Part shown: positions 40,406-49,389 of the stretch, one piece after another
Numbering within the stretch: position 1 is the first letter of the stretch
How the letters are laid out: each line of letters opens with the position of its first letter
DNA from: Parapedobacter tibetensis
GTDB lineage: Bacteria; Bacteroidota; Bacteroidia; Sphingobacteriales; Sphingobacteriaceae
NCBI RefSeq assembly: GCF_024704835.1
Contig: NZ_JAMXBE010000017.1
Location: forward strand, 1 to 64,000
Length of the DNA stretch: 64,000 nucleotides
Direction: 5' to 3'
Notes under the pieces: generated by a model
The model's input: only the letters and a program-made list of their open reading frames with translations
What the model was told of the DNA's origin: nothing
Databases searched by the model: none
Program-made: the position numbers and the translations under genes

Positions 40406-41413
40406 TTAATATAGGATTTTATAAACCAATTCCTTGAGTAAATCACCTTGTTCTATATTCACCGCGTTCAGTCCCTTGGACTTCAAATCATATTCGCGCA
40501 AGTAAGCAATGATATCAAATGTCTTCCGGCGATTGTAACTTCTTGCGGCTGTATCGTATTCCCTGGTAAAGAAAGGATGAACGCCAAGCTCTCGAGCCAC
40601 GGTCTGAGGCGATTTGTCCGTGAGGTAATGGTACTTCAATATTTTTATGAAATAGCCTCCCATGGCACCTAATATCACCTGTATGGGGTTACTCCGGGGA
40701 TTGGTGGCGAAATAATCAACAATCTGAAAGGCTTTTACCACATCCCTTTTTGCTAAGGCTGTATTCAACTCAAACACGTTAAAATCCTTGCTGATGCCAA
40801 TATTACGTTCGATATCTTGCGCAGAGATTTCTTGGCCCTTGGGTACATTCAGCATGAGTTTTTCTAGTTCATTGACCACTTTTGATAGATCGTTCCCTAA
40901 ATACTCTGCCATCATCGCCGCTGCCTGGGGATGGATATCCCATCCCCTATCCATTACGAAAGAAGCAATCCATGGGGCAACCTTATCATCGTATAGTTTG
41001 GTTGATTCCAAAACTACACCGGCCTTTTCAGTAAGCTTATAAGCCTTTTTTCGTTTGTCGAATTTTGAATACTTGTAAGCCAGTACCAGCAACGTACTTT
41101 TCATTGGGTTTTCAAGGTAATTCAATAGCAGGTCATCATCACCTTTCCATTTAAGGTTTTGCGCTTCTTTTACAATAATAACCTGATAATCACTCATCAT
41201 GGGATAGCGCTTGGCAGCGTTTACAATCGTGACGAAATCGGTATCCTTACCATATAATACCGTTTGGTCAAACCCCTTTTGTGCATCATCGAGCACATGA
41301 TCTTCCATATAGTCGCTTATCAAATCAATGTAATAAGGTTCCTCCCCGTGCAGCAAATAAACAGGCAAGAGCTTTTTGCTTTTGATATCGGCTATGATTT
41401 TGTTGGCATTCAT
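40406..41413 (-). CDS. holA: DNA polymerase III delta subunit
   Basis: 335 residues from ATG 41413 (MNANKIIADIKSKKLLPVYL, then LHGEEPYYIDLISDYM, the usual HolA opening). The frame is open 57 codons further upstream but that part is arginine-rich and unlike the family. It has the clamp-loader AAA-like fold with typical motifs (YPMMSDYQVIIVKEAQNLKW; ISKDFNVFELNTALAKRD; YFIKILKYHYL). HolA opens the sliding clamp as part of the clamp-loader complex. It is divergent from the HsdR-N-domain gene at 41605, an arrangement I recall as common in this phylum. Confidence 0.93.
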   Translation of the reverse strand: MNANKIIADIKSKKLLPVYLLHGEEPYYIDLISDYMEDHVLDDAQKGFDQTVLYGKDTDFVTIVNAAKRYPMMSDYQVIIVKEAQNLKWKGDDDLLLNYLENPMKSTLLVLAYKYSKFDKRKKAYKLTEKAGVVLESTKLYDDKVAPWIASFVMDRGWDIHPQAAAMMAEYLGNDLSKVVNELEKLMLNVPKGQEISAQDIERNIGISKDFNVFELNTALAKRDVVKAFQIVDYFATNPRSNPIQVILGAMGGYFIKILKYHYLTDKSPQTVARELGVHPFFTREYDTAARSYNRRKTFDIIAYLREYDLKSKGLNAVNIEQGDLLKELVYKILY

Positions 41414-41604
41414 TTTTGTTCTGTTTCTCGCAAAGATCACGAAGGCGCATACGCTTATAGCAAAGGCCGCAAAGATGTGATACGGCCCACCACGCACGGC
41501 AACATCGAGATGGTTTTCTTCGCGCACTTTGCGAACAACTTGGCGTCTTTGCGTGACCCTCCTTCGGGTTGGCAAATTAAACAATTAAACCCTAAGTTTG
41601 CAAT

Positions 41605-42060
41605 ATGTTTACTCCGATACCCCTTAATCTGCCTACATATGCTGCAAAAATCCAACGGGATGGTGATAAGTTGTTCATATTTGACGAATTGCGCAAAAAA
41701 CAGCTGATACTTACTCCTGAGGAATGGGTGCGCCAACATTGGATTCAACACCTTATCCATGGAAAACGATACCCTAAGTCGCTTATCAAAATCGAAGGGG
41801 GGTTAAGGCTAAACGACATGCAACGAAGGAGTGATTTAGTCATATATGACACGCAAGGCAATAAAATTCTACTGGCCGAATTTAAGGCACCAACCGTGAA
41901 GATTACACAAGCTACGTTCGAACAAATTGCCAATTACAACAGCGTATATCGGATTCCGTTATTATTGGTGAGCAATGGGCTGCAACATTGGTATTGCCGC
42001 ATCCATTTTGATCGAGATCAATTCGAGTTTCTTGCAGAACTTCCTGATTACCAATACTAA
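41605..42060 (+). CDS. HsdR N-terminal-domain (PD-D/ExK) protein
   Basis: 151 residues, a free-standing version of the N-terminal nuclease domain of type I restriction subunit R. The segment RRSDLVIYDTQGNKILLAEFKAP holds the PD-(D/E)xK residues (Asp, then Glu-Phe-Lys). There are no helicase motifs, and no hsdM or hsdS nearby, so this is not a restriction system. It belongs to the small conserved group of such proteins found beside holA in Bacteroidota; function unknown, possibly DNA repair. Divergent from holA. Confidence 0.8.
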   Translation: MFTPIPLNLPTYAAKIQRDGDKLFIFDELRKKQLILTPEEWVRQHWIQHLIHGKRYPKSLIKIEGGLRLNDMQRRSDLVIYDTQGNKILLAEFKAPTVKITQATFEQIANYNSVYRIPLLLVSNGLQHWYCRIHFDRDQFEFLAELPDYQY

Positions 42061-42239
42061 ATAAACAATGGTGGCACCGGAATGCGCAGACAGTCTGGCA
42101 GGCCTTCCGCACGGCATTTTGGCAGTAGATTTATAAACTAAACCCAATGGCGCGATGTTTGTCCAATGAATATAACATCTGGTATATTAAAAATTGGACG
42201 AAATCACCTATCTTAGTCGGATTAAAAACAACGAAAACC

Positions 42240-42935
42240 ATGAATATAGATAAAAACGAATTCAGAAAATATGCAATCAAACACCACCGGATTGGCAGCC
42301 AACATGTCGATGGTTTTATTTCCCGTGTGCAACAAAAAGTTCCAACATCATTGACCCCATACATCATTGAAGAGCGCCAAATGAACGTGGCTCAAATGGA
42401 TGTATTCTCTCGTTTGATGATGGATCGGATTATTTTCATGGGTGATGCTGTGAGCGATCAAGTGGCAAATATCATACAGGCACAATTATTGTTTTTGCAA
42501 TCAGCAGATGCCCAACGCGACATTCAGATATACATCAATTCACCAGGAGGAAGTGTATACGCTGGACTTGGCATCTATGACACCATGCAATACATTTCCC
42601 CAGATGTAGCTACCATCTGTACCGGCATGGCCGCTTCAATGGGTGCTGTGTTGTTATGTGCTGGAGCAAAGGGCAAACGGGCTGCATTAACCCATTCACG
42701 GGTGATGATCCACCAACCTTCGGGCGGCGCTCAAGGTGTAGCGTCAGACATGGAAATCAACCTCAGGGAAATGCTCAAGCTCAAAAAAGAATTATATGAA
42801 ATTATTTCATTCCACTCGGGCAAAGACTACGATTGGGTTGAAAAATCCTCTGACCGTGATTATTGGATGACCTCTACGGAAGCCAAGGAACACGGCATGG
42901 TGGATGAGGTCTTGACCTCCAAAAAGGAGAAATAA
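42240..42935 (+). CDS. clpP: ATP-dependent Clp protease proteolytic subunit
   Basis: 231 residues from ATG 42240 ([20 protein letters not shown]); the 31 open codons upstream are not ClpP-like. Active-site residues are Ser133 in GMAASMGA and His158 in HSRVMIHQP. The opening and insertions ([39 protein letters not shown]) are typical. It forms the tetradecameric proteolytic barrel with ClpX, whose gene begins one base after its stop. Confidence 0.96.
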   Translation: MNIDKNEFRKYAIKHHRIGSQHVDGFISRVQQKVPTSLTPYIIEERQMNVAQMDVFSRLMMDRIIFMGDAVSDQVANIIQAQLLFLQSADAQRDIQIYINSPGGSVYAGLGIYDTMQYISPDVATICTGMAASMGAVLLCAGAKGKRAALTHSRVMIHQPSGGAQGVASDMEINLREMLKLKKELYEIISFHSGKDYDWVEKSSDRDYWMTSTEAKEHGMVDEVLTSKKEK

Positions 42936-42936
42936 A

Positions 42937-44184
42937 ATGGCAAAGAATATGAAGGAAGTAATCTGCTCGTTTTGTGGCATACGAAAACAGGACGCATTGA
43001 TGCTCATCGCTGGTGATGGTGCACATATCTGCGACCGCTGTATCACCCAAGCAGGCGAAATACTGGCTGAGGAGATGAATCTCCGAAAAAGTAAGGCCCT
43101 GCAAACCACACTGAAGCTTATCAAGCCTGCAGAAATTAAGGAACACCTTGACCAATATGTCATCGGTCAGGATGACGCCAAAAAGGTGATGGCTGTATCG
43201 GTATACAACCATTATAAACGGCTTAATCAAAAGGTGGAAAAGGATGAAATCGAGATTGAAAAGTCTAATATTATCATGGTGGGCGAGACAGGCACGGGCA
43301 AAACATTGCTGGCAAAAACCATCGCCAAAATCCTCAATGTACCCTTTTCTATATGCGATGCCACGGTATTGACAGAAGCTGGCTACGTAGGTGAAGATGT
43401 GGAAAGCATCCTTACCCGGCTGTTACAGGCTGCAGACTATGATGTGCCCGCCGCCGAACGCGGCATTATCTACATCGATGAGATTGATAAGGTAGCTCGT
43501 AAAAGTGATAATCCATCCATCACACGTGATGTGTCCGGTGAAGGGGTCCAACAAGCCTTGCTGAAGATATTGGAAGGTACAATCGTAAACGTTCCGCCAC
43601 AAGGTGGACGTAAGCACCCCGACCAGAAAATGATTGCCGTCAATACCAATAATATTCTGTTTATCTGTGGCGGTGCATTTGATGGTATACAGAAAAAAAT
43701 TGCCAACAGGCTGCGCACGCAAACCATCGGTTATAAGGTGAACAAGGAAGAAGTCGATATCGATTTAAACAACCTGTATAAATACATCACCCCGCAAGAT
43801 CTAAAAAGCTACGGGCTGATCCCCGAACTTATCGGCAGGTTGCCGGTATTGACCTACCTCAACCCACTCGACAAGGAAACATTGCTGAATATCCTCACTA
43901 AACCCAGAAATGCGTTGATCAAGCAATACACAAAATTGTTTGACTATGAGGATGTCGAACTCAAATTCGACGAAGATGTTTTCCAGTTTATCGTGGATAA
44001 AGCCGATGAATTTAAGCTGGGGGCACGTGGCCTCCGCTCCATCTGTGAGGCCATTATGCTGGATGCTATGTTTGAAACACCTTCCAATAAAATCAAAGGC
44101 GAGCAAAAAGAGCTTTATATATCGCTCGAATATGCCAAACATAAACTCGAAAAATCCGATATAAAGAAGCTGAAAGCTGCATAA
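42937..44184 (+). CDS. clpX: ATP-dependent Clp protease ATP-binding subunit ClpX
   Basis: 415 residues. N-terminal zinc-binding domain with Cys10, Cys13, Cys32 and Cys35 (CSFCG, then CDRC). AAA+ motifs follow: Walker [13 protein letters not shown], Walker [11 protein letters not shown], the GYVGEDVE pore region and [14 protein letters not shown] (sensor 2). ClpX unfolds substrates and feeds them to ClpP. In an operon with clpP and ends in a strong terminator at 44182-44220. Confidence 0.97.
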   Translation: MAKNMKEVICSFCGIRKQDALMLIAGDGAHICDRCITQAGEILAEEMNLRKSKALQTTLKLIKPAEIKEHLDQYVIGQDDAKKVMAVSVYNHYKRLNQKVEKDEIEIEKSNIIMVGETGTGKTLLAKTIAKILNVPFSICDATVLTEAGYVGEDVESILTRLLQAADYDVPAAERGIIYIDEIDKVARKSDNPSITRDVSGEGVQQALLKILEGTIVNVPPQGGRKHPDQKMIAVNTNNILFICGGAFDGIQKKIANRLRTQTIGYKVNKEEVDIDLNNLYKYITPQDLKSYGLIPELIGRLPVLTYLNPLDKETLLNILTKPRNALIKQYTKLFDYEDVELKFDEDVFQFIVDKADEFKLGARGLRSICEAIMLDAMFETPSNKIKGEQKELYISLEYAKHKLEKSDIKKLKAA

Positions 44185-44220
44185 CAAAAACCCCCACTGA
44201 ATTGGTGGGGGTTTTTGTTA
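44182..44220 (+). terminator. Rho-independent terminator after clpX
   Basis: A perfect 16-base inverted repeat: taacaaaaacccccac, loop tgaattg, then gtgggggtttttgtta. The right arm carries the U-tract. It starts inside the clpX stop codon. Confidence 0.92.
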
Positions 44221-44280
44221 TACTTTTTCCTTATATTTCATCTAAAAAGCAAGTTCTCAATGGCAGATGAGAGATCGGCA

Positions 44281-44327
44281 AATTGCTTATATATGCCGTT
44301 TTTGCAACTTGCATATATAAGGCAATT
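44281..44327. promoter_or_regulatory. Inverted repeat overlapping the AMP nucleosidase promoter region
   Basis: aattgcttatatatgc (44281-44296) pairs with gcatatataaggcaatt (44311-44327), 16 pairs with one bulge and a 14-base spacer. It ends 5 bases before a TAAGTTTG -7 box (44332-44339), so it occupies the expected -33 region. It could be a repressor or activator site for the AMP nucleosidase gene. It has no U-tract, so it is not a simple terminator. Confidence 0.5.
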
Positions 44328-44331
44328 TATC

Positions 44332-44339
44332 TAAGTTTG
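44332..44339 (+). promoter_or_regulatory. Candidate -7 box (TAAGTTTG) for AMP nucleosidase
   Basis: An exact TAnnTTTG match 35 bases before the ATG at 44375. Confidence 0.4.
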
Positions 44340-44374
44340 TAATCATCCTACCCGTATATCCAGCTTTAATAGAT

Positions 44375-45199
44375 ATGGCCAAAGAAGAAAAAGAAAAACC
44401 TGTAGAAAGCCCCATTAAGCCCGGGTTGAAAACCAAGGAGGATATTGTGACCAACTGGTTACCAAGGTACACCGGCCGACCATTGGAAGAATTCGGAAAA
44501 TATATCCTGCTAACAAACTTCTCTAACTACGTAAGGTTATTCTCGGAGATGCACGGCAATGCACCGATCATAGGTTTGGATAAGCCTATGCAGACGGTAA
44601 CAGCCGAAGGCATCACCATCATTAATTTTGGTATGGGCAGCCCCATGGCAGCCACCATTATGGATTTGCTATCTGCGATCTCACCGAAAGCAGTATTATT
44701 TTTGGGTAAGGCTGGAGGCCTCAAAAAGAAGAATAAAATCGGCGATTTGGTCCTTCCCATAGCCGCCATCAGGGGTGAGGGCACGTCCAATGATTACTTC
44801 CCTCCTGCGGTACCCGCTCTCCCAGCTTTTGCTTTGCAAAAGGCCATCTCGACCACCATACGTGACCATTCCTTGGATTATTGGACAGGAACTGTTTACA
44901 CGACCAACAGACGGGTATGGGAACACGATAGGGAATTCAAGAAGTATATCAAAAGCATCCGGGCCATGCTGGTGGATATGGAAACGGCTACTATCTTTTC
45001 CGTAGGGTTTGCCAATAAAATTCCGACGGGCGCCTTGCTGCTGGTATCGGACCAACCCATGATTCCTGAAGGTGTCAAAACAGTGGAAAGTGATTCCGGT
45101 GTTACCTCCCGATTTGTAGAAACGCACCTGACAATCGGCATCGAGTCACTCAAACAGCTCATCAACAACGGGCTCACGGTGAAACATTTGCAGTTTTAA
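44375..45199 (+). CDS. amn: AMP nucleosidase
   Basis: 274 residues, nucleoside-phosphorylase fold. Diagnostic segments are ITIINFGMGSPMAATIMDLL, FLGKAGGLKKKNKIGDLVLP, and MLVDMETATIFSVGF (the Glu that binds ribose) followed by LLVSDQPMIPEGVKT. The lysine/glutamate-rich first 20 residues are variable in the family. It hydrolyses AMP to adenine and ribose-5-phosphate, in the cytoplasm. It is followed after 10 bases by the cystathionine beta-synthase gene. A related phosphorylase function cannot be fully excluded. Confidence 0.88.
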   Translation: MAKEEKEKPVESPIKPGLKTKEDIVTNWLPRYTGRPLEEFGKYILLTNFSNYVRLFSEMHGNAPIIGLDKPMQTVTAEGITIINFGMGSPMAATIMDLLSAISPKAVLFLGKAGGLKKKNKIGDLVLPIAAIRGEGTSNDYFPPAVPALPAFALQKAISTTIRDHSLDYWTGTVYTTNRRVWEHDREFKKYIKSIRAMLVDMETATIFSVGFANKIPTGALLLVSDQPMIPEGVKTVESDSGVTSRFVETHLTIGIESLKQLINNGLTVKHLQF

Positions 45200-45209
45200 T
45201 CTGTGGATT

Positions 45210-46571
45210 ATGTGGTATAATAATATTTTAGAGACTATTGGCAATACGCCTTTAGTAAAGCTCAATAATATCACCAAAAGCGTGCAAGGCACGGTATTGG
45301 TCAAGATAGAAACCACTAACCCTGGCAATTCCATCAAGGATCGCATGGCGGTAAAAATGATAGCCGATGCCGAAAAAGCGGGATTACTCAAACCCGGGGG
45401 AACTATTATTGAAGGCACGTCGGGTAATACAGGGATGGGATTAGCCATTGCGGCGATAATCAAGGGCTACAAATGCATATTTACCACAACAGATAAGCAG
45501 TCCAAGGAAAAAATTGATGCGCTCCGTGCGTTTGGTGCAGAGGTCATCGTATGCCCTACTAATGTCGATCCGGAAGATCCCCGCTCTTACTACTCCGTAT
45601 CCAGCCGGTTGGAAAGTGAAATCCCCAACTCCTGGAAAGCCAACCAATACGACAACCTCTCGAACACTCAAGCCCACTACGAACAAACAGGGCCCGAAAT
45701 ATGGGAGCAGACCGAAGGCAAGATTACACATTTGGTGGTAGGTGTCGGCACCGGGGGCACCATCAGTGGTGCCGGAAAATACCTCAAAGAAAGAAATCCT
45801 CATATACAGGTATGGGGAATTGATTCATATGGCTCCGTCTTCAAAAAATATAAGGAAACGGGCATTTTTGACAAGGGCGAAATCTATCCTTATATCACCG
45901 AGGGCATCGGCGAGGATTTCTTGCCGAAAAATGTGGATTTTGACATCATTGACCTATTCGAAAAGGTGACCGACAAAGACGCAGCCCTGATGACTCGGGA
46001 AATTGCACGCAGGGAAGGCATCTTCGCCGGCAACTCAGCAGGTGCTGCTGTGGCGGGCTTGCTGCAACTAAAGGATAGACTCCATGCAGACGATGTGGTG
46101 GTCATCATCCTCCATGACCATGGATCACGTTACGTGGGCAAGATGTACAACGAAGACTGGCTTCGTGAACGGGGATTCCTCAAGAATGAGAAATTAACGG
46201 CACAAGGTATCCTCAAAAAACGGGGCGATGTACCCATTGTCACCGCTGATCTGGAACAATCCGTGATGGAAACGTTCAACATCATGAAAACACTCAATAT
46301 CTCGCAAATACCTGTAACACAACAGGGGATGGTCATTGGAAAGGTCACCGAATCTGACATCTTAAATGCCCTGTTGGACAATCCTGCCCTGAAATCGGCC
46401 AATGTATCGGAAATCTGCACGCCACCTTTCCCTTTCGTGGATTTACGTACATCTATCGACAGGATTTCATCCCTTATTCATAAAGATAACCAAGCTGTAC
46501 TGGTGGAGGATGAGCATGGGCAGATTGCCATCATTACGCAATACGACATTATCAATGCCATTTCGGGGTAA
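45210..46571 (+). CDS. Cystathionine beta-synthase (PLP enzyme with CBS domains)
   Basis: 453 residues. The N-terminal PLP fold-type II domain has the Schiff-base Lys in NPGNSIKDRMA, the substrate loop EGTSGNTGMGLA and the phosphate-cup glycines VVGVGTGGTISGAGKYLK. Residues about 335-453 form two CBS domains (VMETFNIMKTLNISQIPVTQ; RISSLIHKDNQAVLVEDEHG). This architecture is that of cystathionine beta-synthase rather than plain cysteine synthase. It makes cystathionine from serine and homocysteine. Ends in a terminator shared with the convergent YceI gene. Confidence 0.9.
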   Translation: MWYNNILETIGNTPLVKLNNITKSVQGTVLVKIETTNPGNSIKDRMAVKMIADAEKAGLLKPGGTIIEGTSGNTGMGLAIAAIIKGYKCIFTTTDKQSKEKIDALRAFGAEVIVCPTNVDPEDPRSYYSVSSRLESEIPNSWKANQYDNLSNTQAHYEQTGPEIWEQTEGKITHLVVGVGTGGTISGAGKYLKERNPHIQVWGIDSYGSVFKKYKETGIFDKGEIYPYITEGIGEDFLPKNVDFDIIDLFEKVTDKDAALMTREIARREGIFAGNSAGAAVAGLLQLKDRLHADDVVVIILHDHGSRYVGKMYNEDWLRERGFLKNEKLTAQGILKKRGDVPIVTADLEQSVMETFNIMKTLNISQIPVTQQGMVIGKVTESDILNALLDNPALKSANVSEICTPPFPFVDLRTSIDRISSLIHKDNQAVLVEDEHGQIAIITQYDIINAISG

Positions 46572-46572
46572 G

Positions 46573-46612
46573 CAAAAAGCCCCGAAACACGCATGTGCCT
46601 CGGGGCTTTTTG
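46573..46612. terminator. Bidirectional terminator between cbs and yceI
   Basis: caaaaagccccga pairs with tcggggctttttg (13 bases, about 14-base loop). A-tract on the left and U-tract on the right let it serve both the plus-strand cbs gene and the minus-strand yceI gene ending at 46631. Confidence 0.88.
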
Positions 46613-46630
46613 TAAATCTTCACTTAATAC

Positions 46631-47272
46631 CTATGCTCCAGCAACCAATGTTATTTTCAAATTGATTTCCTTGCTGATCAAATCATCTGCCTGTCCTGCA
46701 TAACTCACACCCCAATCCTCACGGGCAATATTAAAGTCAGCAGTTGCTTTCACGGCAGAATCGCTGGCTTCTTCCACATTGGCATCAAAGGTAATGTTCT
46801 TGGTCACACCACGGATGGTCAAATTGCCTGAAATCACTACCTGGCCCGCTTCGGCACCATTTTTCACTTCGGTAATTTCAAACGTGGCCTCTGGATGATT
46901 TTCTACATGAAAGAAATCTTCAGATTTTAGGTGGCTTTCCAGCTTGCCTTTATATTCCCCCTCTAAATCCAAATTGTAAATGCTATTGAGGTCTATGATA
47001 AAACTCCCCCCTGTCAATTTACCCTCATCTACAAACAAAGAACCCGATTTGATGCCGACAACACCATGATGCTGGCCGCTTACCTTTTTGCCCAACCACT
47101 CCACTTTAGAGTCTGTGGTATCTACAGCCAGTTCGGTGCCTAGGCCAGCGCTTTCCGCTAGGTCTACACTATCCATGGTTTCTGCTTTTTTCCCCTCAGG
47201 GTTTCCAACGCAAGATGCCAATACCCATGCACCAGCGCCCAATAATAACGATACTCTTTTCATAATATTCAA
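46631..47272 (-). CDS. YceI-family lipoprotein
   Basis: 213 residues; signal MKRVSLLLGAGAWVLASC gives a lipoprotein. The YceI lipocalin-like domain starts ELAVDTTDSKVEWLGKKVSG, continues HHGVVGIKSGSLFV and FFHVENHPEATFEITEVKNG, and ends VSYAGQADDLISKEINLKI. YceI proteins bind isoprenoid-type lipids in the envelope; the physiological ligand here is unknown. Single gene with its own promoter-like box at 47314. Confidence 0.9.
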   Translation of the reverse strand: MNIMKRVSLLLGAGAWVLASCVGNPEGKKAETMDSVDLAESAGLGTELAVDTTDSKVEWLGKKVSGQHHGVVGIKSGSLFVDEGKLTGGSFIIDLNSIYNLDLEGEYKGKLESHLKSEDFFHVENHPEATFEITEVKNGAEAGQVVISGNLTIRGVTKNITFDANVEEASDSAVKATADFNIAREDWGVSYAGQADDLISKEINLKITLVAGA

Positions 47273-47313
47273 ATTACTGATCTAGAAATATATGATTAAA
47301 CATTTATTTCATA

Positions 47314-47321
47314 CAAAAGTA
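47314..47321 (-). promoter_or_regulatory. Candidate -7 box (TACTTTTG) for the YceI gene
   Basis: An exact TAnnTTTG match on the minus strand, about 42 bases before the start at 47272. Confidence 0.35.
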
Positions 47322-47355
47322 TGGATTCGATTTTAATTTCCACCAAGTAATATAC

Positions 47356-48681
47356 TTAAAGGAGTTTGGGGTTTGCATCAATACGCCTGATATCCGCTCC
47401 CAAAGCTTGTAGCCGCAATTCGATATCTTGGTACCCCCGCTCAATCTGTTCAATATTATGAATCACGGATTTGCCTTGTGCTGATAGTGCGGCAATTAGC
47501 AACGAAACACCTGCTCGTATATCTGGGGAAGTCATTTCGATGCCACGCAATCTGAAAGCCTTGTCAAGACCGATTACCGTGGCCCTATGCGGGTCGCAGA
47601 GGATAATTTGGGCACCCATATCAATGAGTTTATCCACAAAAAATAGCCTGCTTTCAAACATTTTTTGGTGGATGAGTACGTTCCCTTTGGCCTGTGTGGC
47701 CACCACCAAGATGATACTCAACAAATCGGGTGTAAAGCCGGGCCAAGGGGCATCGGAAATCGTGAGGATAGATCCGTCAATAAACGTGTCTACCTCATAG
47801 CTTTTTTGGGAGGGTATATAGATATCATCGCCCCGAAGTTCGAATTGGATGCCGAGTTTTGAGAAAACGGAGGGAATAATACCCAGTTCACCGAAATGGA
47901 CATCCTTGATCGTGATTTCAGATTCCGTCATGGCGGCCAATCCGATAAACGAGCCTATCTCAATCATATCCGGCAGCATCCGGTGTTCGGCACCTCCTAG
48001 GCTGTCTACTCCTTCAATAGAGAGGAGATTGGAACCGATACCGGATATCTTTGCTCCCATTCTGTTCAGCATCTTGCATAGTTGCTGGAGATATGGTTCG
48101 CATGCTGCATTGTAAATAGTGGTCGTCCCGTTGGCTAGCACGGCCGCCATCACAACGTTCGCCGTTCCGGTCACAGAGGCCTCATCCATCAAAATGTAGG
48201 TCCCTGTCAAATTAGTGGCATCTACATTGAAGAAATGTGCATCCGCATCGTAGTGGAACCGTGCCCCCAGCTTTTCGAATCCCAGAAAATGGGTATCCAA
48301 CCGTCGTCGGCCAATTTTATCTCCACCGGGTTTCGGGATGGCAGCCCTCCCAAACCTTGCTAATAGGGGGCCCACAATCATAATAGACCCCCTCAAGCCA
48401 CTGCCTTTGGATTTGAATTCCGTTGATCTGAAATAATCAAGGTCGATGGTTTTGGCACAGAACACATACGTGTCTTTGCTTTTGCGCGTCACCTGCACCC
48501 CCAAATCACCAAGCAATTCGATGAGCTTGTTTACATCCTTGATGTCTGGTATGTTACTTATCGTCACCTCTTCTTCCGTCAACAATACCGCCGAAAGAAC
48601 TTGTAACGCTTCGTTCTTAGCTCCTTGCGGGACAATAGCTCCTTTCAACGGCTTACCGCCGTGTATCTCGAATGCATTCAT
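47356..48681 (-). CDS. murA: UDP-N-acetylglucosamine 1-carboxyvinyltransferase, Asp-type
   Basis: 441 residues with the EPSP-synthase-like double fold. PEP- and substrate-binding motifs are present: Lys22-Asn23 in PQGAKNEALQ, and LRGSIMIVGPLLARFGRA. The active-site loop reads PGGDKIGRRRLDTH, with Asp121 where E. coli MurA has the catalytic Cys115. It makes enolpyruvyl-UDP-GlcNAc, the first committed step of peptidoglycan. The Cys-to-Asp change is known to keep activity and abolish alkylation by fosfomycin. It lies 4 bases after the DUF4290 gene in an operon with uvrD. Confidence 0.95.
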   Translation of the reverse strand: MNAFEIHGGKPLKGAIVPQGAKNEALQVLSAVLLTEEEVTISNIPDIKDVNKLIELLGDLGVQVTRKSKDTYVFCAKTIDLDYFRSTEFKSKGSGLRGSIMIVGPLLARFGRAAIPKPGGDKIGRRRLDTHFLGFEKLGARFHYDADAHFFNVDATNLTGTYILMDEASVTGTANVVMAAVLANGTTTIYNAACEPYLQQLCKMLNRMGAKISGIGSNLLSIEGVDSLGGAEHRMLPDMIEIGSFIGLAAMTESEITIKDVHFGELGIIPSVFSKLGIQFELRGDDIYIPSQKSYEVDTFIDGSILTISDAPWPGFTPDLLSIILVVATQAKGNVLIHQKMFESRLFFVDKLIDMGAQIILCDPHRATVIGLDKAFRLRGIEMTSPDIRAGVSLLIAALSAQGKSVIHNIEQIERGYQDIELRLQALGADIRRIDANPKLL

Positions 48682-48685
48682 GCAC

Positions 48686-49384
48686 TTAATACCGCTTGCC
48701 TTTTTGTTGCTTCTTTTGGACTTTTTTACCTTTCCCGTTACCGTTCGGTTGGCTGCCTCCTCCTTTTAGTTGGCTACCTCCTCCTTTTACTCGACTACCT
48801 GGAGGCGGGGTCTTGAAATCTAGCTTCGTCAGGCTTACATTCGCATCGAGTTGCAACTCACCGTTTGATAATTCCCTAAGGTCACTTATGATCAAATCGT
48901 CTTCCACCGCGTCCTTGTTCCATGTCACGTAAGCCATTTTCATGAAGTTAGCGACGGACTGGGCCATTTGCTGTCTTTTTTCAGCGTCGGGTATGGCTTT
49001 GGCCTTCGCAATCATTTTTTCGATGGTATGGCCATAATGCTTATACCTGATCCGGTGCTGCGGGTAGTCAAGCAGTTCAGGTTTCGGATGTATGGCATCC
49101 CGGTCTGGGATGGGATATGGCGAATCTACATCGATTTTGAAGTCCGATATGATATGCAAATGGTCCCACAACTTGTGTTTGAAATCGGCCACATCACGCA
49201 AGTGTGGGTTCAGGAACCCCATCATATCGATGACAACCTGCGCGTGGAGGTTACGTTCTTCCTTTGTAGGCATTGCACAGATATAGTCTACCATATTCTG
49301 TACATTTCGCCCATACTCAGCCAAAATCAATTTCGGCCTGGTGCTATTATAGTCAAATTCCATTTCTATTTTTTTTGTATTCAT
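48686..49384 (-). CDS. DUF4290 family protein
   Basis: About 232 residues from ATG 49384, the first ATG after the uvrD stop at 49390. The conserved part (MEFDYNSTRPKLILAEYGRN, VQNMVDYICAMPTKEERN) to about residue 180 matches the uncharacterised DUF4290 family of Bacteroidota. The C-terminal 50 residues are a low-complexity basic tail with GGGSQ repeats (SRVKGGGSQLKGGGSQPNG) ending GKKVQKKQQKGKRY, probably disordered and nucleic-acid binding (inference). It lies between uvrD and murA in one operon. Function unknown. Confidence 0.85.
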   Translation of the reverse strand: MNTKKIEMEFDYNSTRPKLILAEYGRNVQNMVDYICAMPTKEERNLHAQVVIDMMGFLNPHLRDVADFKHKLWDHLHIISDFKIDVDSPYPIPDRDAIHPKPELLDYPQHRIRYKHYGHTIEKMIAKAKAIPDAEKRQQMAQSVANFMKMAYVTWNKDAVEDDLIISDLRELSNGELQLDANVSLTKLDFKTPPPGSRVKGGGSQLKGGGSQPNGNGKGKKVQKKQQKGKRY

Positions 49385-49389
49385 TAAGC

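Noticed and set aside
41605-42060. Type I restriction system
   Set aside because: Only the HsdR N-terminal nuclease-like domain is present; there is no helicase, hsdM or hsdS nearby.
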